Below the pieces are notes generated by a model. That model was given only the letters and a program-made list of their open reading frames with translations. It made no database searches and was not told the origin of the DNA. Shown here piece by piece: positions 43,450 to 54,899 of a DNA stretch of 64,000 nucleotides. Position 1 is the first letter of the stretch, and the number at the start of each line of letters is the position of its first letter. The stretch covers positions 8,399,487 through 8,463,486 of the forward strand of contig CM068318.1 of the NCBI GenBank assembly GCA_034766995.1. Direction: 5' to 3'. The position numbers and the translations under genes are program-made. Source of the DNA: Acanthacorydalis orientalis (Eukaryota > Arthropoda > Insecta > Megaloptera > Corydalidae).

Positions 43450-44023
43450 TGTGTATTACATTTTTTAAATTATAGTTGACGGCAATGTTAAATTTAATTT
43501 TAAAATTGAAAGTTTTTAAAAAAATCTTATTTATACTAATTTAAAAAATGTAACTAGAAATCATTGTAGGTTTTACCAGTGTAGTAGATTGCGATGAATA
43601 GTTTATGACAGGGTAAATAGAAGACATATTTTCAAACTTTTGTATATATATATATACAAGTTTATTTATGGATATCTAATGAAAAACACAATTTTCTTAA
43701 TATATAAATATTTTATTAACATAAAGAGCATTGTTATAAAAATCTATTTATAATGTTAAACAGAGACTGAAAAGAAAGCGAATGAAATTGATGATGGCTG
43801 TGGTTAAAAAGTATCTTTTTAGTTTTGGTTGTCTTATTTCTTAAAAAAAAAACTATAAAAGTTATTTTGTAACATTTCCGGGGCTGTTATTCTACGAAAC
43901 AAAGACTTGACCAGTATCATCAATATGTACAACATATAGTCGTATATGAAATGATATATTGGCGGAAATGGAGATACCATTGTGCAGTTTTGTATTCGTT
44001 CTCCTGTATATTCACAATATTGC

Positions 44024-44026
<3 letters not shown>
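43450..44026. other. AT-rich non-coding stretch
   Basis: Includes a self-complementary TGTATATATATATACAAG near 43644. Nothing else recognised. Confidence 0.45.

Positions 44027-44070
<44 letters not shown>
44027..44070. repeat. (TA)n microsatellite, about 44 bp
   Basis: TA alternation after GCGTG, followed by two CATTATA units. Confidence 0.92.
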
Positions 44071-44073
<3 letters not shown>

Positions 44074-44495
44074 TATACATTATACATATGTAATATATAT
44101 GTATATACTAAGTATATATGTGCGAGAAAGGTAAACATAAACAGGAAAGCAGACATGAAAACAGGCACACAGAGCTTGCAAGTTCCCGCACATATAGATT
44201 CGCCATACTCGTATGTTACGCTACAATAATAAATACATTAGGAGAGAGAGATTCGTATGAATTTTTAATTCGCAATCATATTGTCATGCTAATTCCATTA
44301 TAAACAAATATCTGTCGTCGTTTTATTTATAGTATATTTTACTAAAACAACAATGGGACACATCGGATTGAGCAGGATACATGTATTTATTGAATTAAAC
44401 GCACGCCTTTCTACTCGTTACCTTTTCGAATAGTAATCAGTGCAGACAGAAATAGAAAATAAAAGAAAGGAGTTTAAAACAACATAAACTTCATT

Positions 44496-44511
44496 TGCCT
44501 ATTAATAGGCA
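44496..44511. repeat. 16-bp perfect palindrome
   Basis: TGCCTATTAATAGGCA is its own reverse complement. The same CTATTAATAGGC half appears in an inverted repeat at 56571-56594. ATTAAT is a homeodomain-type core, so a paired binding site is conceivable. Confidence 0.6.
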
Positions 44512-44709
44512 TCGTTCTGTTCATTCTAATTGAGCGGTGGTTAGGTCGTTGACACTGTACCAATCATTCGAACAATGCCTAATAAATTTTAAATTAAAAT
44601 CAAATATACATTGATAGAATTGAGAATCGGATTTGTCTGAACATATTTTCTTGCTGTTTATGCATTAAGTGATACGTTGATAGGAATTAAATATTATATC
44701 GATCGATAT

Positions 44710-44994
44710 TTATAGAAAATTCCGTTTGTAAAAACGTATCCGACTTATTGCACCAGCCGGGGAGTTAATGTGGTACAATAAATATTTCACACGCTCTGTA
44801 TTGACTCCACCTGAGATATCCGACTGAGCGGCATTTAGTGAATCGTAAACATTAGATATTTTGCAGCGATTCCGTCCGATTTCCAGTGGCATGATTTCGA
44901 CCTTGTCGAACGCAATGACTCGTGAAATAAAAGCAGGTTTTTTCTCTCCATTGTCCGTTTGTACCCGCACCAGTTTTATTCTTCTTCTGTACAT
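44710..44994 (-). CDS. candidate 94-residue basic protein, unassigned
   Basis: ATG at 44994-44992, stop TAA at 44712-44710. An in-frame TGA lies 15 bases upstream of the ATG. The composition is balanced and globular-looking: MYRRRIKLVRVQTDNGEKK, then a stretch with FDKVEIMPLEIGRNRCK, then NAAQSDISGGVNTERVKYLL and a basic end. Codons are mixed and not derived from simple repeats. No signal peptide, no membrane span and no motif that I recognise. An acceptor-like TGTACAG overlaps codons 2-3, so it could instead be a terminal exon. It is one of the best candidates in the window, but frames of this length are expected a few times by chance. Confidence 0.28.
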   Translation of the reverse strand: MYRRRIKLVRVQTDNGEKKPAFISRVIAFDKVEIMPLEIGRNRCKISNVYDSLNAAQSDISGGVNTERVKYLLYHINSPAGAISRIRFYKRNFL

Positions 44995-45059
44995 CAGATT
45001 AAGATTTCATCTCAGGCACAGACAATTGACAACTATATTTGAACGCAATTAATGTACAT

Positions 45060-47150
45060 AATATGTTTTTTTCATATAATATCTATTTCTGTTAGAGCGT
45101 ACGTTGAAAACCGCGTTAACTTTTATTTATGATAATTTTATGTATTTATACTGAAATAATAAATAAATATTGATAATTGAACTTCAGTTTTCAAGTTTTT
45201 GTTTTGTTTTGATGCTACACAAACAAATAATTTAATTTTTATTTTTTATCTACAAGAATGATTATTTTTTTAGTGCTAGATATAAAAATATGTATATGTT
45301 TGATAAAGGTTACATTTTTAAACTTTGATTTCACGCATCGTGTTTGTAACTTTGTAAAAATCATTTGAACTATTCCATTTTTAAAACCAGTTCTTTAGTA
45401 AATCATGATTTATAGGTCAATAAATATTTTACAAATACCATGTTTAAATATTTATTAAATTTCTATTCTTAATTTATGTAAAATGTAAATAAAACACTGA
45501 TAATATTAATATTGATAGATTGATGCTGTGAGTATTTATTTGTGTAAATGAATTAGTACCCTAAATACCACAAAATTGGTTTTATCAAAATAAATAGTAA
45601 TTAATTATTGAACATTTTGTGATAACAAATATTAAATCATTTATATTCCACAAGATATTAGTATGAATTTCTATTATTAAAATATTTGTATACAACAGTA
45701 ACAGTAGTGCTCCTCAGGAGCCGATTTGAAAATCTTAAGAGACGTTTGGTCTAACATATTGTTAGGAAGGTGCTATTGTTATCTAATCGAGACGATCTCC
45801 ATGAATTACACACATTTTCATATTAGATCCAAATTTAATTAGCTGAGTTGAATGAAATGCAAAAATTATTATTAAATTTATTTGTTGAAAAATGATTACT
45901 TAAAAAAGAAAATGTTAAAATAAATTATAAATATCTTTGTTTGTTACATTCATTATAACAACAGTAATAGCAAGGGTCATTGTTTCACAAATAAATACGA
46001 AATATTTACTTATATTGTTTATATTTGTATTTGTTTTCTTTTCACGCCGAAAAAATAATTAAAATTAAAATGAGAGAGTAGATAATGTATACACAATTAA
46101 TTTTATGTGAAAAAGAGGCTGATACTAAATATTTATTAAAGCGAGATGTTGCTTTACTAGAATCGAGAATTATAGTATTAAAGAATACAAAAATTCAATT
46201 CGTGTTTAAGTTTTTCATAATATAACAATTATTTTAATACAATGTCGTCAAGGCACGTAGTATTACGTGTTTCAGTGACGGTTATTAGAAAAACGAACAC
46301 GTAAATTTAACAACTTTAAATTTATTGTTAAAGTATGCGAATAATATACGCATTTTTTTTAATCAAAAATATTTAGTAGATTATAAATTATACAGGACTT
46401 TTTAATACATCATTTTTTCTATTTTGTATCAACATAGTTTGTAAAAAAACGTGTAAGTTCTAATTACAATCCGTGATTTGTATTAAAATATTTTCTAAAC
46501 TTATTTCAAGTGTTCTAAACTTATTTCAACTATCATTAAAATATTAATTTAGTTTATTACCTGAGGAATTAAAAGTAATTTGACTTTTTACCTCTATATT
46601 TTATTTTATATTGATGTGATTACAAATGATATGAGCTAGTCGCTTTAAAAAATGTACTAATATCAGATTATAATAGACTGTGTTAAAAAAGTGACTTTTT
46701 TCAAATCTTTTTTTTAATTTCCTACAAAAGGTTATTTTTTATATCAATGTTAATACACTTCAACTGAAGAAATATTAACAGCAGTTAGTCAATGCGAGTG
46801 GATGCAAATCAAAATAAAATATAATGTTATGAAAGTGTAATACTTCATATGACGTTTCTCTTAATTGAGTCTCATTAATATCCGAATAAACATTTACACT
46901 CTACTTCTACGTATGCATGAGTCTTGATATAAAAAAAACTGTCCAGTATGATTTTCGTGAATAGATTAATTGCAAGCTTGATTGCATTCAATGTTGATCA
47001 TAAAACTTTTTATGAATGTTTTATTTGATTTGTTAATTACGAAAGTAAATCGCCTACGTACTTCTAGAACGAATTAACTTCAATTACAACTACTCGATAA
47101 TCCAATAATTGTTGTAAACCACTCCACGGACTATTTCCGAGAATCAAACA
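45060..47150. other. AT-rich non-coding stretch
   Basis: Contains a 17-base direct repeat TTCTAAACTTATTTCAA at 46493-46509 and 46513-46529. A stretch at 45535-45640 weakly resembles the main repeat family. No gene recognised. Confidence 0.5.
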
Positions 47151-47220
47151 AAAAAAAAATACATACACATATACAGAACGCGAGGGTCCTTAGATGTTTG
47201 GATGCCCGCGGGCCACTCAC

Positions 47221-47254
47221 ATACTGATTGAACAGATGGTGTCGAGTGAGCTCT
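47221..47254 (-). CDS. candidate 34-base micro-exon
   Basis: On the minus strand TATTTTTGCAG, a pyrimidine-rich consensus acceptor, precedes 47254. GTGAGTGG, a consensus donor, follows 47221 (GTGAGT at 47220-47215). The 34 bases are open in all three minus frames. Having both strong signals around a short GC-richer block is unusual here. Whether it is transcribed is unknown, and splice-like pairs do occur by chance. Confidence 0.15.
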
Positions 47255-47369
47255 CTGCAAAAATACACATCACGTATCTATTTTGGTCTAATATTATTTT
47301 AAGGACAAGGCACGGCCGCTGATCAAACCCATTCCGAGGTATTTGATTACCGATACTGATTGATCAGAT

Positions 47370-48020
47370 CCATCTTAATTTTTTTATTAAAACATCAAAG
47401 AGGAGTTGTTATTTCTTTTTTTTATATATATTTTTTGTATGATTGATTGGCTTTTTTCTCATTGATAGATTTTCAGAATGATTTTCATAACATATTACAA
47501 TTTTTTTTAAATTCGTTTATATTACGATATTTAGTTTTCAACAGTTGTTTTTCAATGACTTTTTTTATAAAACACGTTTATTAATAATTCATAGTTAATG
47601 TTTTATTAATACTAAGTAGTTAACAATCAAATAGTTTATATAATATATAATATTAGAATTAATAACTGTTATTTTATATTCTTATCTGCCTGATATTTAA
47701 CGTTAATTTTTCAGTGTTTCTTAAGGCTATTGTTTAATTAAAACATTCAGAATGGCCTATAGATTTAATCTGAAAAATTTAAATAATATATTATATTAAT
47801 AGCAAATCTTATTTTTTGCGGGATTCGCCAGTCATAAATTGTGTATTGTGTGGAGTTTTTAAACTGGTTATTTTTTGTATGGACCACGTGTTAAATATTG
47901 AATACTATCATTGATATAACATTTTGTATTAAAATATTTGTAGAACTGTCGCTGTAATTTTATACCTGTGATCTAGTTGATGCGTTGATTGACGTTCTTC
48001 GACACTTTAGATAATTTAAA
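47370..48020. other. AT-rich non-coding stretch
   Basis: T-rich tracts and no recognised feature. Confidence 0.5.
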
Positions 48021-48031
48021 TGTCTATTTTC

Positions 48032-48125
48032 TTCTACTAGTTTCGACACGTGTGTCATCATTAGATAAATATTACAGACTCTAATATCGAGTTGAATATA
48101 ACACACATGCTGAAACTAGTAGTGG
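48032..48125. mobile_element. second hammerhead-like foldback repeat
   Basis: CTACTAGTTTC (48034-48044) and GAAACTAGTAG (48112-48122) are perfect 11-bp inverted repeats. The similarity extends inward (CGACACGTGTGT against ACACACATGCTG). On the minus strand the left arm reads CTAATGATGACACACGTGTC followed by GAAACTAGTAG. This is a CTGATGA-like string, a GACAC-AC-GTGTC hairpin and GAAAC, the same order as the main family but with different stems. The right arm has lost the hairpin. A reversed relative lies at 17385-17420. Confidence 0.55.
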
Positions 48126-48199
48126 AAACACACATTCAGTTGGTCCATAAGGACGAAGACCATCAAGACAACAAAATGTTTATATTTTGTAAAATTTCA

Positions 48200-50260
48200 G
48201 AAAAATCATCATTGTTTTTATATAATTATTAACTATTGTGTGGGATATAAAACATTAAATTATTTTCATATAATGTTGTTTTTTAATACAAGACTTTTAT
48301 TTTTTGTTCCGTGTTTTTTTTAACCCATTAAATTCTATCGAGTGTCTACAATGAAAACCGCAACGTTTGCGAGTAAAAAATGGCGAGTTCGCACACGTAT
48401 ACACATTTAATTCGATTATGAAATAGCGAAACTGGACTACGTATTTGAAAAAAAAAAACTAGATAAGACAAAAACGAAAAGAGGAATGGAACACTTTAAC
48501 ATTAATAATAGAGGGCACAAAAGAAATTATACGTGTGATTATGTTCGGTAGCAACTAATTATGATTGTGTGTGTGGCTGACTAGATGACATAGACAAAAA
48601 AGAAGAACGGTCTGTCGTGATTGACTCGAAAGGTATCCAGAGGTGCGCTTATTAAGCCATACGTTATTCACAAAGTAAATTATAATTGCTGCTGTTTGAC
48701 ACGTATATAATTTTAATAACTCCGGCTGTTTGGACATCACTCATGTCTGGAGCAAAAATCTAAGCAATTTTTACATAAATAACGTTCCGTGTTCATTAAC
48801 GGACACGATAAAAGATATTTAAATACATACAGTTACACACATATACATATACATATACATATATATATATACAGTTGTAAAAATTTTTTTGCAAAAAATA
48901 CTGTATTATATCATTTACACACTTACATAAAGACGTGTATAAAATTTTAATTTGTATTCAATGAAATGAAATAAAACATTTGAAATATTTACGTTTGCAT
49001 ATTTAAACATCAAAAAGGTGTACGGTTTTTAAATGTTTTTATGTAGTTTTATTTTCTATTAACCTCTGACCGAGAATATTTTCAACTACAATTTCAGAAA
49101 TAAATTCCAACATTTCTGAATAAAAACTTTCATATTTTATTCAAATGCGAACGTTTATTCGTGAAATTGTACGTCGTCAATCTTTTTTTTGTGACTGCAC
49201 ACGTCGGTTATTCTAATTGAATTAGTGAAGACGAATTCGTAACATGACGTTTTAGTAAACAGTTAATTTTTTTTGAAGTAATTCATTTTACAGTCTCAGA
49301 TATGAATTCACATCGAGCCATTTAAGTTTACTGAAATTCGTTTGAATACTGTTATATTAAATAACAATCTGTTCAAATATTTGTAGTTCGTAATGACTTA
49401 ATCGCGTGAATGGAGATTTGCGTATTGGTTTGAATTAATTTTATTACAATTAATTAATATGGCATACTGTTAAAATGCGTAAATTTTCTTTAAACAGTAT
49501 TTGTATAATTATTAAATGTTGTTTTATAATTTAATTTATTTAAAAATAAATATTGTATCTATGTATAAAAACGTATTTTGATTCTCATTGATTACAAAAA
49601 GGCTTTTTACAAAAAAATTTTCATCAAAAAATGTTATGGGATTGTTTGCCTATTTCTAAAATAACCGAATTTTGTATAATTGTTTATTTTAATTACTTGT
49701 GTTATATAAAAAAGGTTAATTGAAAAATATCAAATTGAAACATTTGAATAACTGATAGTATATTTAATTTAGTCGATTCTTGTTAGTATCTATGCGACTG
49801 TTCAGAGCAAGTCATTTTTTTATTAATATAAGTAATTATAACAATAAGTAATATCAGTTTAAAGTATTTGGTATAGTAATTTCATTCTTAAAAACAAACA
49901 TAGGTTGTGGGGACTTAAAATAAAAGAATATGACTTCTATGTGCACAGTTTGTACTGATTTCATGACATTTGTCAAATATTTTCCTGAGTTTAATCATAT
50001 AACTGAGCATAGATAACAAAATATGCTGCTTGCATTTAAATTTCAGATTTAATTTTATATAAAATTGGACACGTTTACACACACATACTGTTTAAATATA
50101 TATATATATATATTTGTGTGTGTGTGTATGTATGCATGTATGTATGTATTCGTGCTTGTGCATTTTTTTAATAGATAAAAATCGTCTATTATTACAATAA
50201 ATCTACTGAAAAGAATTTATCTTATATATTGAGTATTAGACAAGCTAAGAATTTGAATAA
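48200..50260. other. mostly AT-rich non-coding stretch
   Basis: A somewhat GC-richer patch at 48340-48740 has no convincing frame. A (TA)n-(TG)n repeat lies at about 50096-50130. Nothing else recognised. Confidence 0.5.
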
Positions 50261-50268
50261 ATAATTTA

Positions 50269-50290
50269 TATATATATATATATATATATA

Positions 50291-50354
<64 letters not shown>
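50269..50354. repeat. interrupted (TA)n microsatellite, about 85 bp
   Basis: TA alternation broken twice by AAATA and followed by CACACACAAG. Confidence 0.92.
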
Positions 50355-50358
<4 letters not shown>

Positions 50359-50743
50359 CACACACAAGTATGTGTATATATGTAATGCGATTAACTTTAT
50401 CTTTTCTGTTCCATTAAAGTGGTTTGAAAAAAAGTGATACTTAAGATGAGCTCCATAAACATTATTTATATTTACTCTTACCTATTAACAATCGGTTTAT
50501 CCACGCAACGAAAAATTCCAACGTCCCATCAACATTAGCTTAAGAACATAAATACTGAATTCATTATACAGTCATGCAGACGATTATCTCACTTATATTA
50601 AATGTCAATCTATTTATCCGTAACTGTATGCTGATTTGTGATTATAATCGTTGTGTATAATAATGACATTTCGGCGAACAGCACAACAGGAACAGATATA
50701 TACGATCAGAAGCACCGAAGTGTGTTAAATCTTCCAAGTCGTT

Positions 50744-51037
50744 ATGGTCTTACGAAATGGACTCGTTAAATGTGAACGACTGAAAAAAATCGGATCCAGA
50801 CAGACAATAAGCCGTCGCGGCTCACCTACAATTACGATCATTTTCGCTGAGTGTCTGTATGCGTGTGTGTGTGTATTGATTGCTTCGAGGGCCACACACA
50901 AAACACACATATTAGATGGCCGCCGCCCGGTAATTTGTAGTAATTTCAACACCGGTCAAATGGGCGCATGTGGCTTACAGAGGGATCGACGATCGGATCG
51001 GTCTATTGTCCTACGTTCATATACTGGAACCGGATAA
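50744..51037 (+). CDS. candidate 97-residue basic protein, unassigned
   Basis: ATG at 50744, stop TAA at 51035-51037. The N-terminus is basic (MVLRNGLVKCERLKKIGSRQ). Residues 30-48 form a Cys-containing hydrophobic segment (TIIFAECLYACVCVLIAS). The C-terminal half is polar and Arg-rich (LQRDRRSDRSIVLRSYTG). There are six Cys in all. Codons are balanced, and the patch contains a GGCCGCCGCCCGG segment very unlike its surroundings. Part of the openness comes from a TGTGTGTGTG run, and the minus strand is open for 75 codons across the same patch. No known family. Confidence 0.24.
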   Translation: MVLRNGLVKCERLKKIGSRQTISRRGSPTITIIFAECLYACVCVLIASRATHKTHILDGRRPVICSNFNTGQMGACGLQRDRRSDRSIVLRSYTGTG

Positions 51038-51415
51038 GTATGTGTGTCTCTATATACATATATATATAAATATATTAAAGATTCGGTTTTAGTAAAGGAA
51101 GTCTTTGAAATTGTTTCAATAATCGTGATAGTATCACATAAAACCGAAACTATATATGATTAACTAGTTAATTACAGTGCAAACTGATAAGGTGTTAGAA
51201 ATACTTATTTGAATGCGTTATTTTAAGTATGTTATTTTTTTCTAATATTTGTGATTACTGGTTCTTGTTATAATTTAATAAAATTTGCTTCGATAATATC
51301 TTATTTTATATATACATTTTTCTACTTCAATTAAGCATGATTTTTGATGTTATACATTGCATGCTAATATTTTTACTTATATTTGCTTATTATATACATA
51401 CATACATTCAAACGT

Positions 51416-51417
<2 letters not shown>

Positions 51418-51452
<35 letters not shown>
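51418..51452. repeat. (CA)n-(TA)n compound microsatellite
   Basis: About nine CA units followed by about eight TA units. Confidence 0.92.
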
Positions 51453-51459
51453 ATGATTA

Positions 51460-52276
51460 TACATCAATCTCATGTACTTATTTCCTTCTGGGCATTATTT
51501 ATCGTTTTTCTGTTAGTATAGTTAAATATTTTTAGAGGCGTGTTTTTTTTGCTAAAAATGTTCGCAAGTTTCGTGTTTAATCATTTATAAAATAAATATT
51601 CTTAATTCTTTGGAAGAAGTATCGAGAATTGTATTTTATCATTTTTAATTTTATCAGTTTTAAAATTATTTTAAAGAAACGTTTTTTTTAAAAAAAATAC
51701 TTATTTGCAGATATTGTAAATATACTCCTACATATATATTTTTAAAAAAAATTGTTATGAGAATGTAATGTTTAAAATATTATAAATATGGTATTTCAAT
51801 CGTGTTATTTCTGTATTTATTTTCAATATATTGTCTATTTGTATAGTTATACGTTATGTTAAATTCTCTTTTATTCAGATAAACTGTGTATCTACTTATT
51901 CTGATTTCAATTTTTTTAAAAAAAATATTAAAAGACTTAATACTTTCACTATCGAACAAACAATATCACAATTCAAGCCTTCCAACACGTAAGCAATTCA
52001 ATTTACCCTTGTTTTGTCTTGGGTGTATTTATATTCTAGACCTTTTAATTGTATATATATTTTTATATGTATTTTTTTATAATTTAAATGAATTGAATTA
52101 AATTGCAAAACGGTAAAAAATCGCTTTGGATGGGTATTGATAATTCATAAAACTGTCAATAGGAACACGGTCAGTAAAGTATATTTACTCGTTTATAATA
52201 CAAGCTTTATATTTTTATTCGACATTAAAAACATGAATGCACACATTTGTATATATATAAACACGAAATTCAATAT
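51460..52276. other. AT-rich non-coding stretch
   Basis: A 71-codon frame at 51886-52101 is Leu/Ile/Phe-rich and judged to be chance. Confidence 0.5.
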
Positions 52277-52313
<37 letters not shown>

Positions 52314-52322
52314 ATATATATA
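52277..52322. repeat. (TA)n microsatellite, about 45 bp
   Basis: TA alternation with one T insertion. Confidence 0.92.
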
Positions 52323-52711
52323 ATATGTCACCATTTTATCAGGAGCACACGTATATGAATGTTAGAAATGCTTCAAGTTTCATAGAGGGTTGTAAAAACA
52401 ACAGGTGAATAAGGAAAACTTTATATTTAATATCAGATATCGTCTAATAGGGAAGCAGCATATTTACTTCATCGTAATCTTTTATGTAAATCTTATGGAA
52501 AAATGTCTGTTTGGTCTCATGGTTGTTCGAATTTTAAATAAATGTTAAAAGGTAATGCTATAAACTTTAAAAAATAGTCTAGAAACTAGTTAGAAAAAAT
52601 ATATTTAAAAGAAAATGTTTCAATTTTTAATTAAAATTTTGATTGTGAATGCTTTACAGGTAGGGGGTTAAAATTTAAGTATATTATAATTGGAAACAGG
52701 AAAGTGTTATC

Positions 52712-52714
52712 ATA

Positions 52715-52762
<48 letters not shown>
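52712..52762. repeat. (TA)n microsatellite, about 50 bp
   Basis: TA alternation with one G near 52721. Confidence 0.92.
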
Positions 52763-52766
<4 letters not shown>

Positions 52767-53062
52767 TATGTAAATTATGAACGTAGGAGAAACGTCTGGA
52801 GTCAACCCTAATAAAAAATAAATATCAAAGTGTGTTTGTGTAGTTATGTGCACATAAAAAACGTGTCCTATTAATATAATCTCGTATATGGAACACGCGC
52901 TGTAAATAAAGGAAAGAATTCCGTACAAAAAATAGATATAAAAAAAATGTGTCTGTGAACCTGTGAACAATCATAACAAAGAAAAATTTATTTATATTCA
53001 GCGCACATACAGTACGAACGCACCCCATAGGAAAGGTATTTCTCGGTCGTTTAGAAACTGAT

Positions 53063-53173
53063 TTATCTAGTATCCGACATTCCGCCCGCTACTGTTCTTC
53101 CAAAATACCTGCCGAAACAGAGATTATATTGTTTCTGGTTGAACGTGCGCGTGCAAGAAAAGTATGTAAGCTT
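53063..53173 (-). CDS. candidate terminal exon, about 36 codons
   Basis: On the minus strand a frame open from about 53173 ends at TAA (53065-53063). It reads LTYFSCTRTFNQKQYN and ends LCFGRYFGRTVAGGMSDTR. There is no start codon of its own before the final segment, so it would have to be a 3' exon; AAAAAAG just upstream is only a weak acceptor. The patch 52960-53160 is GC-richer than its surroundings. No family recognised, and it may be chance. Confidence 0.12.
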   Translation of the reverse strand, partial: KLTYFSCTRTFNQKQYNLCFGRYFGRTVAGGMSDTR

Positions 53174-53179
53174 TTTTAT

Positions 53180-53785
53180 ATTTGAATCGTTATAATGTTT
53201 ATGACATGTGCCTCGTTTATGGTCTTAATCTAGATGAGAAATCTTTGTAATTAATTTTTTTCTGAGTTCGTTGTCGTTTGAATAAAAATGTCTTCTTTTA
53301 TGACAAAAAATATTCTGTTCTGGTTACATAAAAAATATAAATATGTAGTGGATTATAACTGGGTATATGGTGAAATTCCCTTTAATATACAATCTATCCA
53401 GAACTTAGTTTTATAACTCATCCGTGATTCAATATTCATCAATCAATTCATTAAATATTTGAAATATTATAGTTATTTACTTGTAGTTCAAGAAAACAGT
53501 TGGTAGGTTTATCGTCAGAACGTTCAACTTTGACTTTTTCATTTCCGTTTTAGAAATTATTCTTATTTCTCTGACTGACAAATGCAAGTTTTTATCTCTC
53601 TTTGGACATTCTTTTCTTGTAACACTGCATAAATATGTGTTAAACTCATGTACAGGTTCTGTAGTTGCTTTTTTTTTTAAAAAAAAACAATGATATCGAG
53701 AAAGATAAGTTAAAAATATACACAGAGAACTGGTACAATGTATTGCAATTAATTAATTTTCAGTTTCGATTTTCCTTTTACTTTT
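53180..53785. other. AT-rich non-coding stretch
   Basis: Nothing recognised on either strand. Confidence 0.5.
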
Positions 53786-53809
53786 ATTTAATTAATAAAT
53801 TAATTAAAT
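53786..53809. repeat. 11-bp perfect inverted repeat of TTAATTAA
   Basis: ATTTAATTAAT, spacer AA, ATTAATTAAAT. A low-complexity palindrome that contains several TAATTA cores. Confidence 0.65.
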
Positions 53810-53869
53810 ACTATTTAAAGTTTTTGATAATCAGTGATGTAATATATAATACATATGGATAGATATTAT

Positions 53870-54811
53870 TTCAAATAAACTTTATAAATTTACTCTAAAC
53901 TAAATTTAATAGTAGAATAATTTATAAAGGTAATTCATTTATTTGCATACACATTTATAAAAATAATTTAGTCGTTTTATAGATCCGACGTTAGGATGCG
54001 AGATTAATATATTATATATATTTTTTTAGTAAGGTAACTGAATATTAATATATATATTATATATTAATATTTAGTATGATAACTGTTACATTGTAATATA
54101 TTAAACGTTCTTTTCGATTAGATTTATTTATTTTTTTATGTTCTTGTACAAATTTAATTTCAATATTCTATAATTAATGTTGTTGTCTCTTATTGACTAC
54201 ATTTATTCGAGTTCTGCGTTCAGAGATCTTGTCAATGACCAGTAACACTTTTCAATAATATGTACAAGTTTTGTTTATCGCTTAGGATCCATTCTTAAAA
54301 TCCTAGCGTTAAATGAAACAGCGTTAAGCAAAGCCTCCTATTATCCCTATCCTAAAAATACTAATGCTATTTATTCTGTGTTATATTACTGTATTTAAAA
54401 TGTTTTTAATTGGTACCAATTGTTCGTTTCTTTTTTAAAAAAAAATAAATAAATGATAATATCAAAAGTAAACTGTATTAAGCGGAGTAAAGAAATAATT
54501 TATATTTAGTTTTATTTGTGACGAAGTATGGGTATTATTTTAAAAATGTTGGAAAAATTATCAGTCATTTTTTTTCCATTAAATATTAAAATTAACATAA
54601 AATATTAGAATCTGTTATTTCCTTTTCTTATATATACAGGAAATATAACAAATATTTAGTGTTTGTTTTCTCATTCACTGAAATTATTGATCGACTTTTA
54701 CAGAAACGTATTTTTGAATATTTACACATATTACACAAAGTTATATGATAACTTTGACTCTAGTTGTATCAGGAGACGAGAAATGTATTTAAAATACATA
54801 CATATATGTAC

Positions 54812-54814
<3 letters not shown>
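53870..54814. other. AT-rich stretch with small duplication
   Basis: Near 54026-54086, TTTAGTAAGGTAACTG and TTTAGTATGATAACTG lie about 45 bases apart, separated by TA-rich sequence. Nothing else recognised. Confidence 0.45.

Positions 54815-54862
<48 letters not shown>
54815..54862. repeat. (TA)n microsatellite, about 46 bp
   Basis: TA alternation after GTACATA. Confidence 0.92.
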
Positions 54863-54866
<4 letters not shown>

Positions 54867-54899
54867 TTATATATAAGTAGTAATATACGGAGTCATTTA

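Noticed and set aside
45535..45640. Possible additional arm of the main repeat family
   Set aside because: Only CCACAAAATTGGTTTTATCA and AATTAATTATTGAACATTTT resemble it. Order and ends are unclear, so it was not listed as a copy.
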